NCBI RefSeq assembly: GCF_019722725.1
Contig: NZ_CP077941.1
Coordinates: forward strand, 124,001-188,000
Reading direction: 5' to 3'
DNA from: Vreelandella profundi
GTDB taxonomy: Bacteria > Pseudomonadota > Gammaproteobacteria > Pseudomonadales > Halomonadaceae
DNA length: 64,000 nt
Shown here: piece by piece, positions 63,310-64,000 of the stretch
How the letters are laid out: every line of letters begins with the position of its first letter
How positions within the stretch are numbered: the stretch's first letter is position 1
Program-made: the position numbers and the translations under genes
The notes under the pieces: generated by a model
What the model saw: only the letters and a program-made list of their open reading frames with translations
The model's database searches: none
What the model was told of the DNA's origin: nothing

Positions 63310-63621
63310 ATGTACGCAATTATTAAAAGCGGTGGCAAACAGTACCGCGTTCAAGAAGGTCAGACCCTCAAGCTCGAAAAAATCGAAGTCGCTACGGGCG
63401 AAACGATTGAGTTTGATGAAGTGCTGATGGTTGCAGACGGCGATGACTTCAACATTGGCGCGCCAATGATTGGCGGCGCTAAAGTCTCTGCCGAAGTGGT
63501 TTCCCACGGCCGTGGCGATAAAGTGACGATCATCAAGTTCCGTCGCCGTAAGCACAGCATGAAGCGTCAGGGCCACCGTCAGTGGTTCACTGAAGTCAAA
63601 ATTACCGGAATTTCCGCGTAA
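63310..63621 (+). CDS. rplU: 50S ribosomal protein L21
   Basis: A 103-residue ribosomal protein, beginning [14 protein letters not shown] and ending with [20 protein letters not shown] and a short tail, all typical of L21. I chose ATG 63310 (with GAGAG upstream) over an in-frame ATG 30 bases earlier because the conserved N-terminus starts here. First gene of rplU-rpmA. Confidence 0.98.
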   Translation: MYAIIKSGGKQYRVQEGQTLKLEKIEVATGETIEFDEVLMVADGDDFNIGAPMIGGAKVSAEVVSHGRGDKVTIIKFRRRKHSMKRQGHRQWFTEVKITGISA

Positions 63622-63650
63622 GCGGTTAGTCCCTTTAGGAGGTTTTTGCA

Positions 63651-63908
63651 ATGGCTCATAAGAAGGCAGCTGGCTCCACGCGTAACGGTCGCGATTCCGA
63701 GTCTAAACGCTTAGGTGTGAAACTGTTCGGTGGCCAATCGGCGACTGCGGGTAACATCATCGTGCGTCAGCGCGGCACGCGTTTCCACGCTGGCACAGGC
63801 GTTGGCCTAGGCCGCGATCACACGCTGTTCGCGCTGAGCGACGGTTTTGTGAAATTTGAGACCAAAGGTCCCAAAAACCGTAAGTTCGTTAGCATCGTTT
63901 CTGCATAA
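63651..63908 (+). CDS. rpmA: 50S ribosomal protein L27
   Basis: An 85-residue ribosomal protein, with the N-terminal [20 protein letters not shown] that reaches the peptidyl transferase centre and the [13 protein letters not shown] end. AGGAGG precedes the ATG by 7 bases. It follows rplU after 29 bases and is followed by a strong terminator; obgE often follows in related genomes. Confidence 0.98.
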   Translation: MAHKKAAGSTRNGRDSESKRLGVKLFGGQSATAGNIIVRQRGTRFHAGTGVGLGRDHTLFALSDGFVKFETKGPKNRKFVSIVSA

Positions 63909-63944
63909 ACGAAAAGCGCGGCGCTAGATCGATGCTGCGTGAGA

Positions 63945-63970
63945 AAGCCCCGCTATGGCGGGGCTTTTTT
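63945..63970 (+). terminator. terminator after rpmA
   Basis: AAGCCCCGC and GCGGGGCTT flank TATG and are followed by six T, about 37 bases after the rpmA stop. Confidence 0.95.
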
Positions 63971-64000
63971 GTCGGTTAAAACTCTTTTCGCATACGCTTT

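Overview
The window looks like a chromosomal segment of a halophilic gammaproteobacterium of the Halomonadaceae (Halomonas or a close relative). This rests on the protein sequences (GlnA-NtrB-NtrC, UgpBAEC, IspB-L21-L27, YchJ, entericidin), the gammaproteobacterial NtrC, sigma-54 and Zur-type sites, and the Csy proteins. No 16S gene is present, so the genus is an inference.

Layout. 1-3474: a leftward zinc-uptake operon (small His-containing membrane protein, znuC, znuB, znuA) followed by the start of a class C beta-lactamase, with a Zur-like operator. 3530-18128: a complete type I-F CRISPR-Cas locus, with cas1 and cas2-3, a HicAB toxin-antitoxin pair inserted on the opposite strand, then csy1-csy2-csy3-csy4, a leader with an IHF site, and an 82-repeat array. 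Between hicA and csy1 there is a candidate crRNA-like mini-array: two degenerate repeats that keep the Csy4 hairpin geometry, flanking a 15-nt pseudo-spacer whose first 12 nt recur with one mismatch in the likely csy promoter. This is the most interesting signal in the window. 18160-21259: a small hypothetical protein, a secreted esterase, a membrane acyltransferase and a glycosyltransferase-like protein. 21373-26004: the nitrogen regulon core glnA-ntrB-ntrC with sigma-54 and NtrC sites. 26008-29656: small proteins, a YqiA-like hydrolase, an entericidin, a GGA-rich sRNA candidate resembling RsmY/CsrB RNAs, and a PAP2 phosphatase with a GT4 glycosyltransferase.

30157-36242 is visibly richer in A+T and partly decayed: a GST, a TRAP binding protein whose permease genes are reduced to a stump, an acyl-CoA synthetase, a PAS-LuxR regulator with a perfect 36-bp palindrome upstream, a broken IS3-family transposase and a broken 5'-nucleotidase. 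36240-46810 holds the ugpBAEC glycerol-3-phosphate transporter, argE, and a tricarboxylate transporter tctCBA with an RraA-like aldolase and a LysR regulator. 46933-49730 carries small housekeeping or unknown genes and an acetylpolyamine amidohydrolase. 49797-57149 is a peptide ABC-transporter operon ending in an M14 carboxypeptidase. 57154-63970 ends the window with a membrane protein, a TauE-family exporter, an MFS transporter, a diguanylate cyclase, tRNA-Pro(CGG), ispB and rplU-rpmA.

A pattern across the window: all four binding-protein genes that are followed by permease genes or their remnant (dctP, ugpB, tctC and the peptide-binding gene) have a strong hairpin just after the stop codon. 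All positions and motifs were read by eye; no database search, folding or alignment program was run.
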